Shown piece after piece: positions 24,655 to 32,740 of a DNA stretch of 32,740 nt (positions are counted from its first letter, which is position 1; every line of letters begins with the position of its first letter). The stretch is from Chitinophagaceae bacterium. Lineage in GTDB: Bacteria; Bacteroidota; Bacteroidia; Chitinophagales; Chitinophagaceae. The position numbers and the translations under genes are program-made. The stretch spans positions 1 through 32,740 of the forward strand of contig JAICZH010000033.1 of assembly GCA_025933775.1 (NCBI GenBank). Direction: 5' to 3'. The notes beneath the pieces were generated by a model, which was not told where the DNA came from, searched no databases, and saw only the letters and a list, made by a program, of their open reading frames with translations.

Positions 24655-26592
24655 ATGAATAAGCAGAACAGCAGTAATAAAAAGGAAAATAAAGACAAAA
24701 AAAACAAAGCGCTTTCCTCTGGGACAGCTCAGAAGCTAAGTGATTTTACTATGCCCGCTTCTGTTCTGAAACTGATTCCACATTCTATTATTATCGGTAT
24801 CGCGGGCGCTTTTGTAGCACTTATTCTTCTGGACCTGATCGGCCTTATTACTAATTTTTTATATTACCAGCGTTTTAGTCTGGTACTTATTTCTCCGAGA
24901 AATAATACCCTTGGATGGCTGGCGGTTTTAATCCCTATGGCCGGAGGATTGATTGTAGGATTCATGGCCCGCTATGGTTCAGAACGTATCCGTGGTCATG
25001 GTATCCCTGAAGCAATGGAAACCATTCTGGTTGGTGGCAGTAAGGTAGAGCCAAAACTCACCATTTTGAAGCCCATTGCCAGTGCTATAAGTATCGGTAC
25101 CGGAGGGCCGTTTGGAGCTGAAGGCCCGATTATTTTAACAGGAGGAGCCGTCGGTTCTGTATTGGCGCAATTTCTTAGTCTTACAGCTATTGAACGGCGA
25201 AGCCTTCTTGTGGCAGGCGCTGTGGCAGGTATGAGCGCTGTATTCGGAACTCCAATTGCAGCCGTAATTCTCGGCGTTGAGCTGCTTTTGTTCGAATGGA
25301 AACCCCGCTCTTTTATTCCTGCCGCGGTTGCAAGTATTATTGCCGATGGAGTACGGCATTTATTTGTAAATGAAGGGTGGATGCGGGCTGAGCCATTATT
25401 TCCTGTACATAAAATGATAGCATTGGGAAGCACAGGGCTGATGGATGCTGTAATACTTGGAATTATTTGTGGCGGAATGGCATGGCTGTTAACAAAAGCG
25501 GTGTATGGCGCCGAAGATGCTTTCAGAAAATTACCCATACACTGGATGTGGTGGCCCGTGCTGGGCGGTTTAGTTGTAGGCATCGGCGGACTTATTGAAC
25601 CCCATTCGCTCGGAGTAGGTTATGATACTATTGCAGATGAACTTGCAGGAAATCTTGCTGTTACTACACTGGTAAGCATATTTGTTGTAAAATTAATTAT
25701 TTGGGCTGTTGCGTTAGGTTCAGGAACGAGTGGTGGTATTCTTGCACCTATATTAATGATGGGGGCTGCATTAGGTGGGTTATTAGGATTGGTATTTCCC
25801 GGTAAAATTCCTGCTGAATGGGCTTTGCTGGGAATGGCCGGTGCATTGGCAGGTGTAATGCGTTCACCCTTTACCTCAATTATTTTTCCTGTTGAACTTA
25901 CTCATAGTACTGATTTATTTCTTCCTCTGTTAATTACAGTTACACTGGCACATCTTATAAGCGTGCTTACTTTGAAACGCTCCATTCTTACGGAGAAAGT
26001 AGCCAGGCGTGGGTTTCATGTGTTAAGAGAATATGCAGTGGAGCCTCTTGAAGTTCTTTTTGCTGAAGATGTAATGTCAACAAATATACTCACAATAAGT
26101 ACCGGTACTAATATGGAGGATGTGAAAACAATGATACAGGCAAACCGACACATGCGAAGACAACGTTTATTGCCGGTGATAACACCAGCAGGAATTGTCG
26201 TGGGTGCTATTTCCTGGCAGGATATAATGGAAAGATCCTTAGCGGAAGATCTTTCAGGAACTGTAGATGACTTTATGATAAAAGATATAATTACCACTTT
26301 TCCCGGAGAATCGCTTCGCATAATAGCCGATAGAATGGCAGCGAAACATGTAGGGGCGCTTCCCGTGGTAGATAATATTGAAAAGGGAAAGCTTTGCGGA
26401 CTTATTACGCAATTTGAATTGCTCGCAGCCAGAGATCGCATATTACAGGAAGAACGCAAACGCGAAAGAATCTTAAAAATGTGGTCTATATCTAAGTATG
26501 GGAATCTTAGTGGTATCACCCGATTTTTTTCTTCAGCAGATGATTTGCAACATGCCAAAGATGCAAAAAAAGATAACGATGAATTTTCTTAA
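24655..26592 (+). CDS. ClC-family chloride channel with CBS pair
   Basis: A 645-residue ClC protein with a charged N-terminal tail (NKKENKDKKNKAL). The motifs are GHGIP (114-118), GAEGP with gating Glu156, and GTSGGILAP near 355. A CBS pair follows the membrane part: roughly EDVMSTNILTISTGTNMEDV to ISWQDIMER, then DFMIKDIITTFPGESLRI to CGLITQFELL. Such CBS pairs sense nucleotides. Compared with the first ClC the DNA appears richer in G+C on sampled lines (about 48-53% against 25-43%), and the two proteins are clearly different, so this is not a recent duplication. Confidence 0.93.
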   Translation: MNKQNSSNKKENKDKKNKALSSGTAQKLSDFTMPASVLKLIPHSIIIGIAGAFVALILLDLIGLITNFLYYQRFSLVLISPRNNTLGWLAVLIPMAGGLIVGFMARYGSERIRGHGIPEAMETILVGGSKVEPKLTILKPIASAISIGTGGPFGAEGPIILTGGAVGSVLAQFLSLTAIERRSLLVAGAVAGMSAVFGTPIAAVILGVELLLFEWKPRSFIPAAVASIIADGVRHLFVNEGWMRAEPLFPVHKMIALGSTGLMDAVILGIICGGMAWLLTKAVYGAEDAFRKLPIHWMWWPVLGGLVVGIGGLIEPHSLGVGYDTIADELAGNLAVTTLVSIFVVKLIIWAVALGSGTSGGILAPILMMGAALGGLLGLVFPGKIPAEWALLGMAGALAGVMRSPFTSIIFPVELTHSTDLFLPLLITVTLAHLISVLTLKRSILTEKVARRGFHVLREYAVEPLEVLFAEDVMSTNILTISTGTNMEDVKTMIQANRHMRRQRLLPVITPAGIVVGAISWQDIMERSLAEDLSGTVDDFMIKDIITTFPGESLRIIADRMAAKHVGALPVVDNIEKGKLCGLITQFELLAARDRILQEERKRERILKMWSISKYGNLSGITRFFSSADDLQHAKDAKKDNDEFS

Positions 26593-26684
26593 CATGGGGA
26601 TGAGTGCTGCCCTCTTGCGCAAAAAACAAAACATCAAGCACTTTTTTATAAATTCCTTTTTTTCAACATAATAACATGCAAACA

Positions 26685-29210
26685 CTATTTCACCGAATCC
26701 TTATACAATTTCTGCACTTCATTAAGAGAAGTAATATAAATACTTCTTCCATGAGTAGCAACCACAATATCATTATCTCTTTTTTGGATGGCAATATCAT
26801 GAACTGGAACTGACGGAAGATCATTTCCGAGAGTCATAAAAGTTTTTCCTTTGTTGAAAGATGCATATAAACCATTATCGCTTCCAACATATAAAATGTC
26901 TTCATACTTAGGATCTTCTTTTACTACGTTCAACGGGCCTTCGGGCAAATTACTTCCAAGTTGAGCCCACGTTTGCCCATAATCTTCGCTTACATATAAC
27001 CATGGAGTAAAATTATCATTACGATACCCGTTAAGCGTTGCATATACTCTTCCTTCTTTAAATGATGATGCCGTAATTCTGCTTACGTATAATCCTTTGG
27101 GTAATTTAGCGTTTACTAACGTCCATGTGTATCCGCCATCTTTTGATACTTGTATGTTTCCATCATCAGTACCTGCATAAATAAGCCCGAATTTTAATGG
27201 CGATTCACTCAACGTTACAATAGTTCCGTAAGGCACATCGCCAATTTTTTTTCCATTGGTTAAATCTTTACTCAACGGAACCATTTTATCTCCTTTGTTC
27301 ATGCTGCGGTAAAAAATATCCGTTCCCATGTATAAAATATCCTGATTAAAGCTGCTTAATAAAATCGGCGTTTGCCAGTTGTAGCGCAGCTTTTCGGCCT
27401 CAATATCAGGCATAGGATGAATGCGTTTTCTTTTTCTTTCATCAATAGTTTTTCTTTCATACTCGCCAAACTGCGAGCCGAAGTAAACCGTTTTATTATG
27501 GCGAGTATCTACCTGCACCTGCATTCCATCGCCGCCGCCCAGGTTTTTCCAATCATTATCCAGTTGCACCTCTTCATCATTTTCTTCTGATTGCCGCTCG
27601 CCATTTATTTTTGATGAACCATACCACACGCCATTATCCTGAATGCCGCCATATACATTATACGGTTTAGCGTTATCAACAGTAATTGCATAAAACTGCG
27701 CAACAGCCGGCGTATTGGCTTTGAACCAATGCTTGCCATTATCGTAAGTTATGTTGCATCCGCCATCGTTGCCTGCTACCCAATTGCTATCTCGCAAAGG
27801 ATTGATCCATTCTCCATGCCAATCACCATGTGTAGTAGATTTATCAACTGCTTTAAAAGTTTTACCGCCATCATTGCTCAGCATTAAATTAAATCCGTTG
27901 ATGATCACTTTATTTTCATTTACCGGCGATATAGCTATTTTACCAAAATAATATCCATAAGTATTATATAAATCCAATCCTTTTGTATTTACTTTTTTCC
28001 AACTGTTGCCACTATCATCACTTCTATACACTTCGCAACCGATAACAGGTGTATTAAACATTTCGGTGTTGGCATCATTTAAATAATCATAAATAGAAGT
28101 TGGTTTTATTTTTCCGGTTCGCACCATTTCTTTTACTGTAGAGTCATTATATTTTTCATCAAAATCATTTTCAAGAAAAAAAGTATCCAGCTTTTTATCA
28201 TTAAGCGATAAAAATTTTTCTTTAGAAATATTTTTAAAGTCACTTAAAACATATCGCGATGTGTCATGTTTTTTTGTTGCTGTATCAGGCCGGTGATTTT
28301 GATTATCTAAAGTTGCATAAACAACTTTTGGATCAGATGCGTATACGGCAACGCCAATTCTTCCGGTTCCATCATTTTGCGGAAAGCCGCTACCACTACC
28401 GGTTATCTTCTTCCATGTATCGCCGCCATCTATGCTTTTATAAATGGCAGAAGTATTGCCGCTTTCTACAAAATTCCATGCACGCCGCTCGCGATGCCAC
28501 ATACATGCAAATAATTCATCAGGATTTTTTGGATTAATATCCATATCAATTGCGCCGGTATTATCATCCACATACAAAGTTTGTTTCCATGTTTTACCGC
28601 CATCAATTGTTTTATAAACGCCTCTTTCTTTATTGGGCGAATACAAATGCCCTGTTGCTGCAACCCATGCAATGTTTTTATTTTGAGGATGCAAAATTAT
28701 TTTTCCGATATGCTGGCTTTCGGGCAAGCCAAGATATTGCCATGTTTTACCCTGATCATTACTTTTATAAATTCCAATTCCTGAATAAGAAGAGCGGCTG
28801 CTGTTGGCTTCCCCGGTTCCCACCCATATTTCCCCATCATTCCAATTCACAGCGATATCGCCAATGCCAATCACATCTTCATGATCAAAAACCGGAACAA
28901 AACTTTGTCCATTATTGGTAGTGTGCCATAAACCGCCGGTTGCATAAGCCACATAAAATTCTGTCGGGTCTTTTGGATTTACATCTACATCCACCACTCG
29001 GCCGCTCATTACAGATGGCCCAATGTTTCGGAACTTTATATCTTTTAATAAAGATTCTTTTTGCAATAATTTTCTTTTTGATAAACCGTTCAATCTATCA
29101 GAAGCTTTGGTAGGCGTCACTTGTGCATACAAATTATAAAAGGTTAAAGTTGATACAAACAAAATTGCAATTGGCATAATGCGAAAATGTAATTTGGTAA
29201 ATTTGTTCAT
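26685..29210 (-). CDS. Large exported Asp-box beta-propeller protein
   Basis: An 841-residue exported protein. The ATG at 29210 is preferred to 29240, as it opens a signal peptide (MNKFTKLHFRIMPIAILFVSTLTFYNLYAQ). After a short linker it has two propeller halves with about eight Asp-box-type motifs, including SNDQGKTW, TIDGGKTW, SIDGGDTW, SDDSGNSW, SKDGGYTW and SEDYGQTW. Blocks such as RNIGPSVMSGRVVDVDVNPKDPTEFYVA and GDIAVNWNDGEIWVGTGEANSS belong to the family often annotated as glycosyl hydrolase or VPS10-like. No catalytic residue set can be claimed. No T9SS C-terminal sorting domain is visible; it ends YKDSVK. Confidence 0.87.
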   Translation of the reverse strand: MNKFTKLHFRIMPIAILFVSTLTFYNLYAQVTPTKASDRLNGLSKRKLLQKESLLKDIKFRNIGPSVMSGRVVDVDVNPKDPTEFYVAYATGGLWHTTNNGQSFVPVFDHEDVIGIGDIAVNWNDGEIWVGTGEANSSRSSYSGIGIYKSNDQGKTWQYLGLPESQHIGKIILHPQNKNIAWVAATGHLYSPNKERGVYKTIDGGKTWKQTLYVDDNTGAIDMDINPKNPDELFACMWHRERRAWNFVESGNTSAIYKSIDGGDTWKKITGSGSGFPQNDGTGRIGVAVYASDPKVVYATLDNQNHRPDTATKKHDTSRYVLSDFKNISKEKFLSLNDKKLDTFFLENDFDEKYNDSTVKEMVRTGKIKPTSIYDYLNDANTEMFNTPVIGCEVYRSDDSGNSWKKVNTKGLDLYNTYGYYFGKIAISPVNENKVIINGFNLMLSNDGGKTFKAVDKSTTHGDWHGEWINPLRDSNWVAGNDGGCNITYDNGKHWFKANTPAVAQFYAITVDNAKPYNVYGGIQDNGVWYGSSKINGERQSEENDEEVQLDNDWKNLGGGDGMQVQVDTRHNKTVYFGSQFGEYERKTIDERKRKRIHPMPDIEAEKLRYNWQTPILLSSFNQDILYMGTDIFYRSMNKGDKMVPLSKDLTNGKKIGDVPYGTIVTLSESPLKFGLIYAGTDDGNIQVSKDGGYTWTLVNAKLPKGLYVSRITASSFKEGRVYATLNGYRNDNFTPWLYVSEDYGQTWAQLGSNLPEGPLNVVKEDPKYEDILYVGSDNGLYASFNKGKTFMTLGNDLPSVPVHDIAIQKRDNDIVVATHGRSIYITSLNEVQKLYKDSVK

Positions 29211-29260
29211 AGAACTTTGGCAATAGAATTGGAAAAACATCTTTAAATTTTTTTATTGAT

Positions 29261-29929
29261 ATGATTTTAAAAATACAAAAACTGTTATTATTATTTATTG
29301 CAATACAGTTTTGCTACGCAGCCGATGCACAATATAAAACTTATATCATTTCTGTGCATGGAGATACTTTAAATGCCATTGATAAAAAAAATTTAAAGCA
29401 AGGCAAATGGGTAGTTCATGTTGATCCTTTGCGTGGCAACCCGGGTTATGAAGAAGAAGGAATTTTTGTAAATGATAAAAGAGAAGGCCGTTGGCGAAAA
29501 TATACTTTGCAAGGCGATTTAATATCAATTGAAAATTATAAATATGGCGGCAAAGACGGGCTGTGCCAATATTTTACGCCTTACGGAGATTTAATAAGAG
29601 AAGAAAACTGGCACGCTTATAATCCTGATTCGCCTTATGATACGATTGCTGTTTATGGAACAGGAAACAATGAAATTATTAGTTATAAAATTGTAAAGGC
29701 TGAACAATACAGCGTAAAAGATGGTGACCAGACTTATTATGATGAGCACACGGGAAGAATACAAAGAATAGAAAAATATGATCGGGGCCATTTATTGCAG
29801 CAACCCAAAACTGAAGAAGTTACACAAGCACCTAAAAAAATAGAAAAGCCAAAAGAGGTTCTCGAATATGAAAAAAAGAATTCGGGTAAAAAGAAAGTAA
29901 GAACCCGAGACGGACAAACTTCGAATTAA
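29261..29929 (+). CDS. Exported MORN-repeat-like protein
   Basis: A 222-residue protein with a signal peptide (MILKIQKLLLLFIAIQFCYAADAQ). Three or four MORN/YwqK-like units follow: KKNLKQGKWVVH, DKREGRWRKYTLQGD and YKYGGKDGLCQYFTPYGD, then KDGDQTYYDEHTGRI. The C-terminus is a Lys/Glu-rich tail (KKIEKPKEVLEYEKKNSGKKKVRTR). MORN units are structural; the role is unknown. It diverges from the large propeller gene with about 50 bases between start codons. Confidence 0.78.
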   Translation: MILKIQKLLLLFIAIQFCYAADAQYKTYIISVHGDTLNAIDKKNLKQGKWVVHVDPLRGNPGYEEEGIFVNDKREGRWRKYTLQGDLISIENYKYGGKDGLCQYFTPYGDLIREENWHAYNPDSPYDTIAVYGTGNNEIISYKIVKAEQYSVKDGDQTYYDEHTGRIQRIEKYDRGHLLQQPKTEEVTQAPKKIEKPKEVLEYEKKNSGKKKVRTRDGQTSN

Positions 29930-30300
29930 CTTATTTATTTTTGAATGAAACTCTAAAAAAAATTAAAGCAGCATATTTTAAAAATGCTGCCTTAATCAAT
30001 CAGGTTTTTCAAAACAATAATGTAAAATAAAGTGGGAGTTTTAAACAGAAATTATTGAAAATTTTCGATCTTTCAATGAATAAGGACACCTTATAAAAGC
30101 AAAAATTTTGCCACAAATTTTAAAAGAATAAATATTTAACTGCCAATCGTTTATAAAATTATTTTTTTATTATGTTTTTTAAAAATTTATAATTTTTGAA
30201 AAAATAGATTGAAATTTAAAAATACAAAATAAAAAATAATCATTCCATTTTTTATAAGTTTATTGGAATTTTTCATTGGTAATTTTTTAATAATTTATCT
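29930..30300. other. 371-base A/T-rich spacer
   Basis: Convergent region between the MORN-like and phosphomutase genes. It is extremely A/T-rich. The only clear structure is the hairpin at 29968-29990. No gene or RNA is visible. Confidence 0.6.
29968..29990 (+). terminator. Weak hairpin after the MORN-like gene
   Basis: GCAGCAT and ATGCTGC pair around a 9-base A/T loop, about 40 bases past the stop. There is no clean T-run, so termination is uncertain. Confidence 0.5.
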
Positions 30301-32043
30301 TTATTTAAGATTCATTGATGAAATTATTTTTTGAATTTTTTCTTCTAATTTTTTATTAGTTCTTTCAAATTCATCTTTATTTTTTAAAGGCATATTGACA
30401 CTGAAATAAAATTTTATTTTTGGTTCTGTACCGCTGGGCCGTGCAGAAATTTTACTGCCATCTTCTGTTATAAATTGAAGCACGTTGCTTTTGGGCAAAT
30501 CAATTTTTTCAACAGAACCGGTTTGTAAATTTTTCTTTTCCTGTTTTTCATAATCATATAATTCCACAACCGGGCTGCCCGCAATTTCCTTTGGAGGATT
30601 ATCACGATAATGCTGCATCATCTGTGCAATTTCTTTGGAACCATTCATTCCTTTTTTTGTAAGCGAAATCAAATCTTCTTTATACAATCCACATTTCACA
30701 TACAGGTCAATTAATTTATTGTAAAGCGTTTGTCCGTTATTTTTTTCAACCGCAGCCATTTCGCAAATAATAGCCACAGCGCTTACGGCATCTTTATCAC
30801 GCACTTTGTCGCCAATCATTAATCCAAAACTTTCTTCGCCGCCGACAATATAATCTTCTTTGCCTTCTTTTTCTTTTATCAAGGCTGCAATCCATTTAAA
30901 ACCCGTAAGCACATTGTAACACGTGATATTATTTTTTGCCGCAATTATATCAATCATATCGGTAGTTACAATTGTTTTTATCACCATATCATTCGACTTT
31001 GCAAGCCCTTTATTTTTTCTTGCTTCAATAATATAATTAAAAACCAACAACGCCGTTTGATTGCCATTTAATAAAATCCATTCATTTTTATTGTTTCTAA
31101 CGGCAATGCCTACACGATCTGCATCTGGATCGGTTCCTGCTAAAATATCTGCATTTAATTCTTCTGCTTTTTTTAATCCAATGCTCATCGTTTCTTTTTC
31201 TTCAGGATTGGGATAATTAACGGTTGGAAAATTTCCATCGGGCTTTTCCTGTTCTTCAACAATATGAAAATTATCAAACCCAAATGCCTGTAATGCTTGT
31301 GGCACCAGCATTATGCCGGAACCGTGAATAGGAGTATAAACAATTTTAAGATCGTGTTGCGTTTTACATGCGTCAGGATTTATGCTTAATCCTTTCACCA
31401 TTTCAATATATTTATCATCCATATCTTTTCCAATGATGGTAATCCCTGCCTGTCCGGTAGGCAGGTTATTTTCATTTCCTTTCCATTTCACATCATCCAC
31501 ACTTTGTATTTTTTCCACTTCTTTAATTACATTTTTATCATGCGGCGAAACCATTTGAGCGCCATCATCCCAATACGCTTTGTAACCATTATATTCTTTT
31601 GGATTATGCGAAGCGGTGCATACCACCCCACCCCGGCAACCTAACGTTCTTATTGCAAAACTCAGTTCCGGCGTGGGCCGCAGCGATTCAAATAAAAAAA
31701 CCTTTATATCATTAGCCGCAAAAATATTTGCAGCGATCTCTGCAAACTTTCTACTGTTATTGCGCGAATCGTGTGCTATAGCCACTTTCACGGTTTCAAA
31801 ACATTTTTTTAAATAATTCGCATATCCCTGCGTTGCCATTCCAACGGTATAAATATTCATACGATTGGTGCCGGTTCCCATAATTCCGCGAAGCCCGCCG
31901 GTGCCAAATTCGAGGTCTTTATAAAATGCATCTTCCAGTTCTACAGGGTTTTCTTTTTGCAAACGGCGAATTTCATTTTTAGTTGCTTCATCATAATTTC
32001 CAGATAGCCATTCGTTTATTTTATTTTCAGTTTTTGCTTCCAT
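30301..32043 (-). CDS. Phosphoglucomutase/phosphomannomutase
   Basis: Interconverts hexose 1- and 6-phosphates through a phosphoserine. The protein has 580 residues, a usual length. The catalytic Ser145 lies in CTASHNPKEYNGYK. The metal loop is GTDPDADR (Asp305, 307, 309), the sugar-binding loop is GGEESFGLMIGD and the phosphate-binding loop is RPSGTEPKIKFYFSV. The opening FGTGGLRGIMGTGTNRMN is typical. Residues 194-200 read LPTGQAG and are encoded by a near-perfect palindrome (31445-31465). They look like an in-frame insert between KWKGNENN and ITIIGKDMDD, away from the active-site motifs. The gene is otherwise intact. Confidence 0.95.
   Translation of the reverse strand: MEAKTENKINEWLSGNYDEATKNEIRRLQKENPVELEDAFYKDLEFGTGGLRGIMGTGTNRMNIYTVGMATQGYANYLKKCFETVKVAIAHDSRNNSRKFAEIAANIFAANDIKVFLFESLRPTPELSFAIRTLGCRGGVVCTASHNPKEYNGYKAYWDDGAQMVSPHDKNVIKEVEKIQSVDDVKWKGNENNLPTGQAGITIIGKDMDDKYIEMVKGLSINPDACKTQHDLKIVYTPIHGSGIMLVPQALQAFGFDNFHIVEEQEKPDGNFPTVNYPNPEEKETMSIGLKKAEELNADILAGTDPDADRVGIAVRNNKNEWILLNGNQTALLVFNYIIEARKNKGLAKSNDMVIKTIVTTDMIDIIAAKNNITCYNVLTGFKWIAALIKEKEGKEDYIVGGEESFGLMIGDKVRDKDAVSAVAIICEMAAVEKNNGQTLYNKLIDLYVKCGLYKEDLISLTKKGMNGSKEIAQMMQHYRDNPPKEIAGSPVVELYDYEKQEKKNLQTGSVEKIDLPKSNVLQFITEDGSKISARPSGTEPKIKFYFSVNMPLKNKDEFERTNKKLEEKIQKIISSMNLK
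31445..31465. repeat. 21-bp near-perfect palindrome inside the phosphomutase gene
   Basis: CCTGCCTGTCCGGTAGGCAGG: eight of the ten arm pairs are Watson-Crick and two are G/T. It is much richer in G+C than the surrounding gene. Being 21 bases long, it keeps the reading frame and adds LPTGQAG. It resembles small palindromic elements scattered in related genomes; that comparison is from memory. Confidence 0.7.
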
Positions 32044-32111
32044 TTTATTTTTTTTTACAATTTGAAGATATTCATTTTTATTATTTTGAAACCTCCAATG
32101 TTCATTACACG

Positions 32112-32119
32112 TATTTTTG
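32112..32119 (+). promoter_or_regulatory. Candidate -7 box just before the DUF2279 gene
   Basis: TATTTTTG matches TAnnTTTG but ends one base before the ATG at 32121. A TTTG lies 23 bases upstream (32085-32088). If real, the transcript would be leaderless. Confidence 0.3.
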
Positions 32120-32120
32120 T

Positions 32121-32740
32121 ATGATGTATCTTTTTAATAATAATAAACAAAAATATTTTTTATTTACGGCAATTGTTTGTGTGTGTTGTTGTAATAATTC
32201 TTATGCACAATATACTTTTAAGCCAGATATTTCTTTAAGCAAATTCCAAAATTTAATTGACACTTCGCATTCTGTTTATCCTTACAATAAAAAAAGAATA
32301 AGATTAATTACGGCTGCAAATCTTGTTGGATATGGTGGTGCATTAGTTGCATTGAATGCAGAATGGTATGCAAAATATCCACGCTCGTCTTTTCATTTTT
32401 TTAATGATGATGCTGAATGGCTGCAGGTTGATAAAGTAGGCCATGCTTACAGCGCATATAGTGAAAGCCGCGCCAGCATGGAATTATGGCGATGGGCAGG
32501 TCTTCCGCGAAATAAAAGAATATGGATTGGCGGATTGAGCGGCGTGGCATACCAATCTATTATTGAAATACTCGATGGCTTTTCCTCACAATACGGATTT
32601 AGCCCCGGCGATTTTGCTGCAAACATTTTTGGTTCGGGAATTTTTTTAGCGCAGGAATTTGCGTGGAACGATCAGAGAATAAAATTTAAATTTTCTTTTC
32701 ATAAAAAATATTATGGCGAAGCTGATCTCGATAAAAGAGC
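32121..32740 (+). CDS. DUF2279/YfiM-like exported protein, 3' end cut by window
   Basis: Not in the ORF track because it runs off the window end. The frame opens MMYLFNNNKQKYFLFTAIVCVCCCNNSYAQ, a signal peptide, and continues 206 codons without a stop. The family core is clear: FNDDAEWLQVDKVGHAYSAYSESRASMELWRWAG, then GGLSGVAYQSIIEILDGFSSQYGFSPGDFAANIFGSG. The DKxGH motif and the E-D-G pair in the second block are shared with YfiM/DUF2279 and VanZ-like proteins. The function is unknown. The protein is expected at the envelope. Divergent from the phosphomutase gene. Confidence 0.82.
   Translation, partial: MMYLFNNNKQKYFLFTAIVCVCCCNNSYAQYTFKPDISLSKFQNLIDTSHSVYPYNKKRIRLITAANLVGYGGALVALNAEWYAKYPRSSFHFFNDDAEWLQVDKVGHAYSAYSESRASMELWRWAGLPRNKRIWIGGLSGVAYQSIIEILDGFSSQYGFSPGDFAANIFGSGIFLAQEFAWNDQRIKFKFSFHKKYYGEADLDKR

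Noticed and set aside
24996-25583. 195-aa minus-strand ORF opposite the second ClC gene
   Set aside because: Antisense shadow arising from the higher G+C of the ClC gene; no independent support.
26016-26558. 180-aa minus-strand ORF opposite the ClC CBS region
   Set aside because: Antisense shadow; the plus-strand frame contains a clear CBS pair.
26685-29210. A T9SS C-terminal sorting domain on the large propeller protein
   Set aside because: The C-terminus (QKLYKDSVK) lacks the beta-strand/Gly-Lys pattern of such domains.
1-32740. CRISPR arrays, transposases, prophage genes, tRNA or rRNA genes
   Set aside because: None seen: the only short-period repeats are 7-8 bp tandem arrays without spacers, and no matching protein or RNA signature was recognised.

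Overview
The window looks like a chromosomal segment of a Bacteroidota bacterium, most likely a Chitinophagaceae-type member of the Chitinophagales. The basis is AT-rich DNA, long A/T intergenic runs, few Shine-Dalgarno sites, several matches to the Bacteroidota promoter (TTTG ... TAnnTTTG), many genes for secreted beta-propeller, DUF2911 and MORN-type proteins, and the overall gene complement. The genus is an inference; no rRNA or tRNA gene was seen.

Layout. (1) 1-1850: an accessory-looking stretch with a truncated unknown gene, an exported peroxiredoxin and a VOC-fold protein, all on the minus strand. Two copies of a ~80 bp repeat lie upstream of the unknown and VOC genes, and each copy carries a complete promoter. 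(2) 2017-4362: glycerol kinase and an aquaglyceroporin-like channel. (3) 4540-6501: an exported M1 zinc metallopeptidase. (4) 6672-10529: histidine degradation, hutH then hutU on the minus strand, with a ParE/RelE-type toxin-antitoxin pair between them. (5) 10675-12598: an exported Asp-box propeller protein facing a DUF6922/AbiEii-like pair. (6) 12855-16332: a SirB1-like protein, an alkylguanine alkyltransferase, a sorbosone-dehydrogenase-like lipoprotein and a VIT1/CCC1 metal transporter. (7) 16781-19990: a CDF metal exporter with a Cys-rich tail, divergent from groES-groEL. (8) 20156-22878: a HupE/UreJ membrane protein, an exported alpha/beta hydrolase and a DUF2911 protein. (9) 23176-26592: two ClC-type chloride channels/transporters in a row, the second with CBS domains and apparently higher GC. 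(10) 26685-32740: a large exported Asp-box propeller protein, a MORN-like exported protein, a phosphoglucomutase/phosphomannomutase and a truncated DUF2279/YfiM-like gene.

Most of this is housekeeping and envelope biology. The parts that ordinary gene annotation does not explain are: the promoter-carrying repeat pair; a near-perfect 21-bp palindrome inside the phosphomutase gene that reads through as LPTGQAG; the toxin-antitoxin pair splitting the hut genes; a predicted leaderless hutH transcript; a perfect hairpin at the predicted 5' end of the groESL transcript; a family of C-rich/G-rich palindromes; and three intergenic tandem repeats of 7-8 bp period. I saw no CRISPR array, transposase, phage gene or RNA gene.
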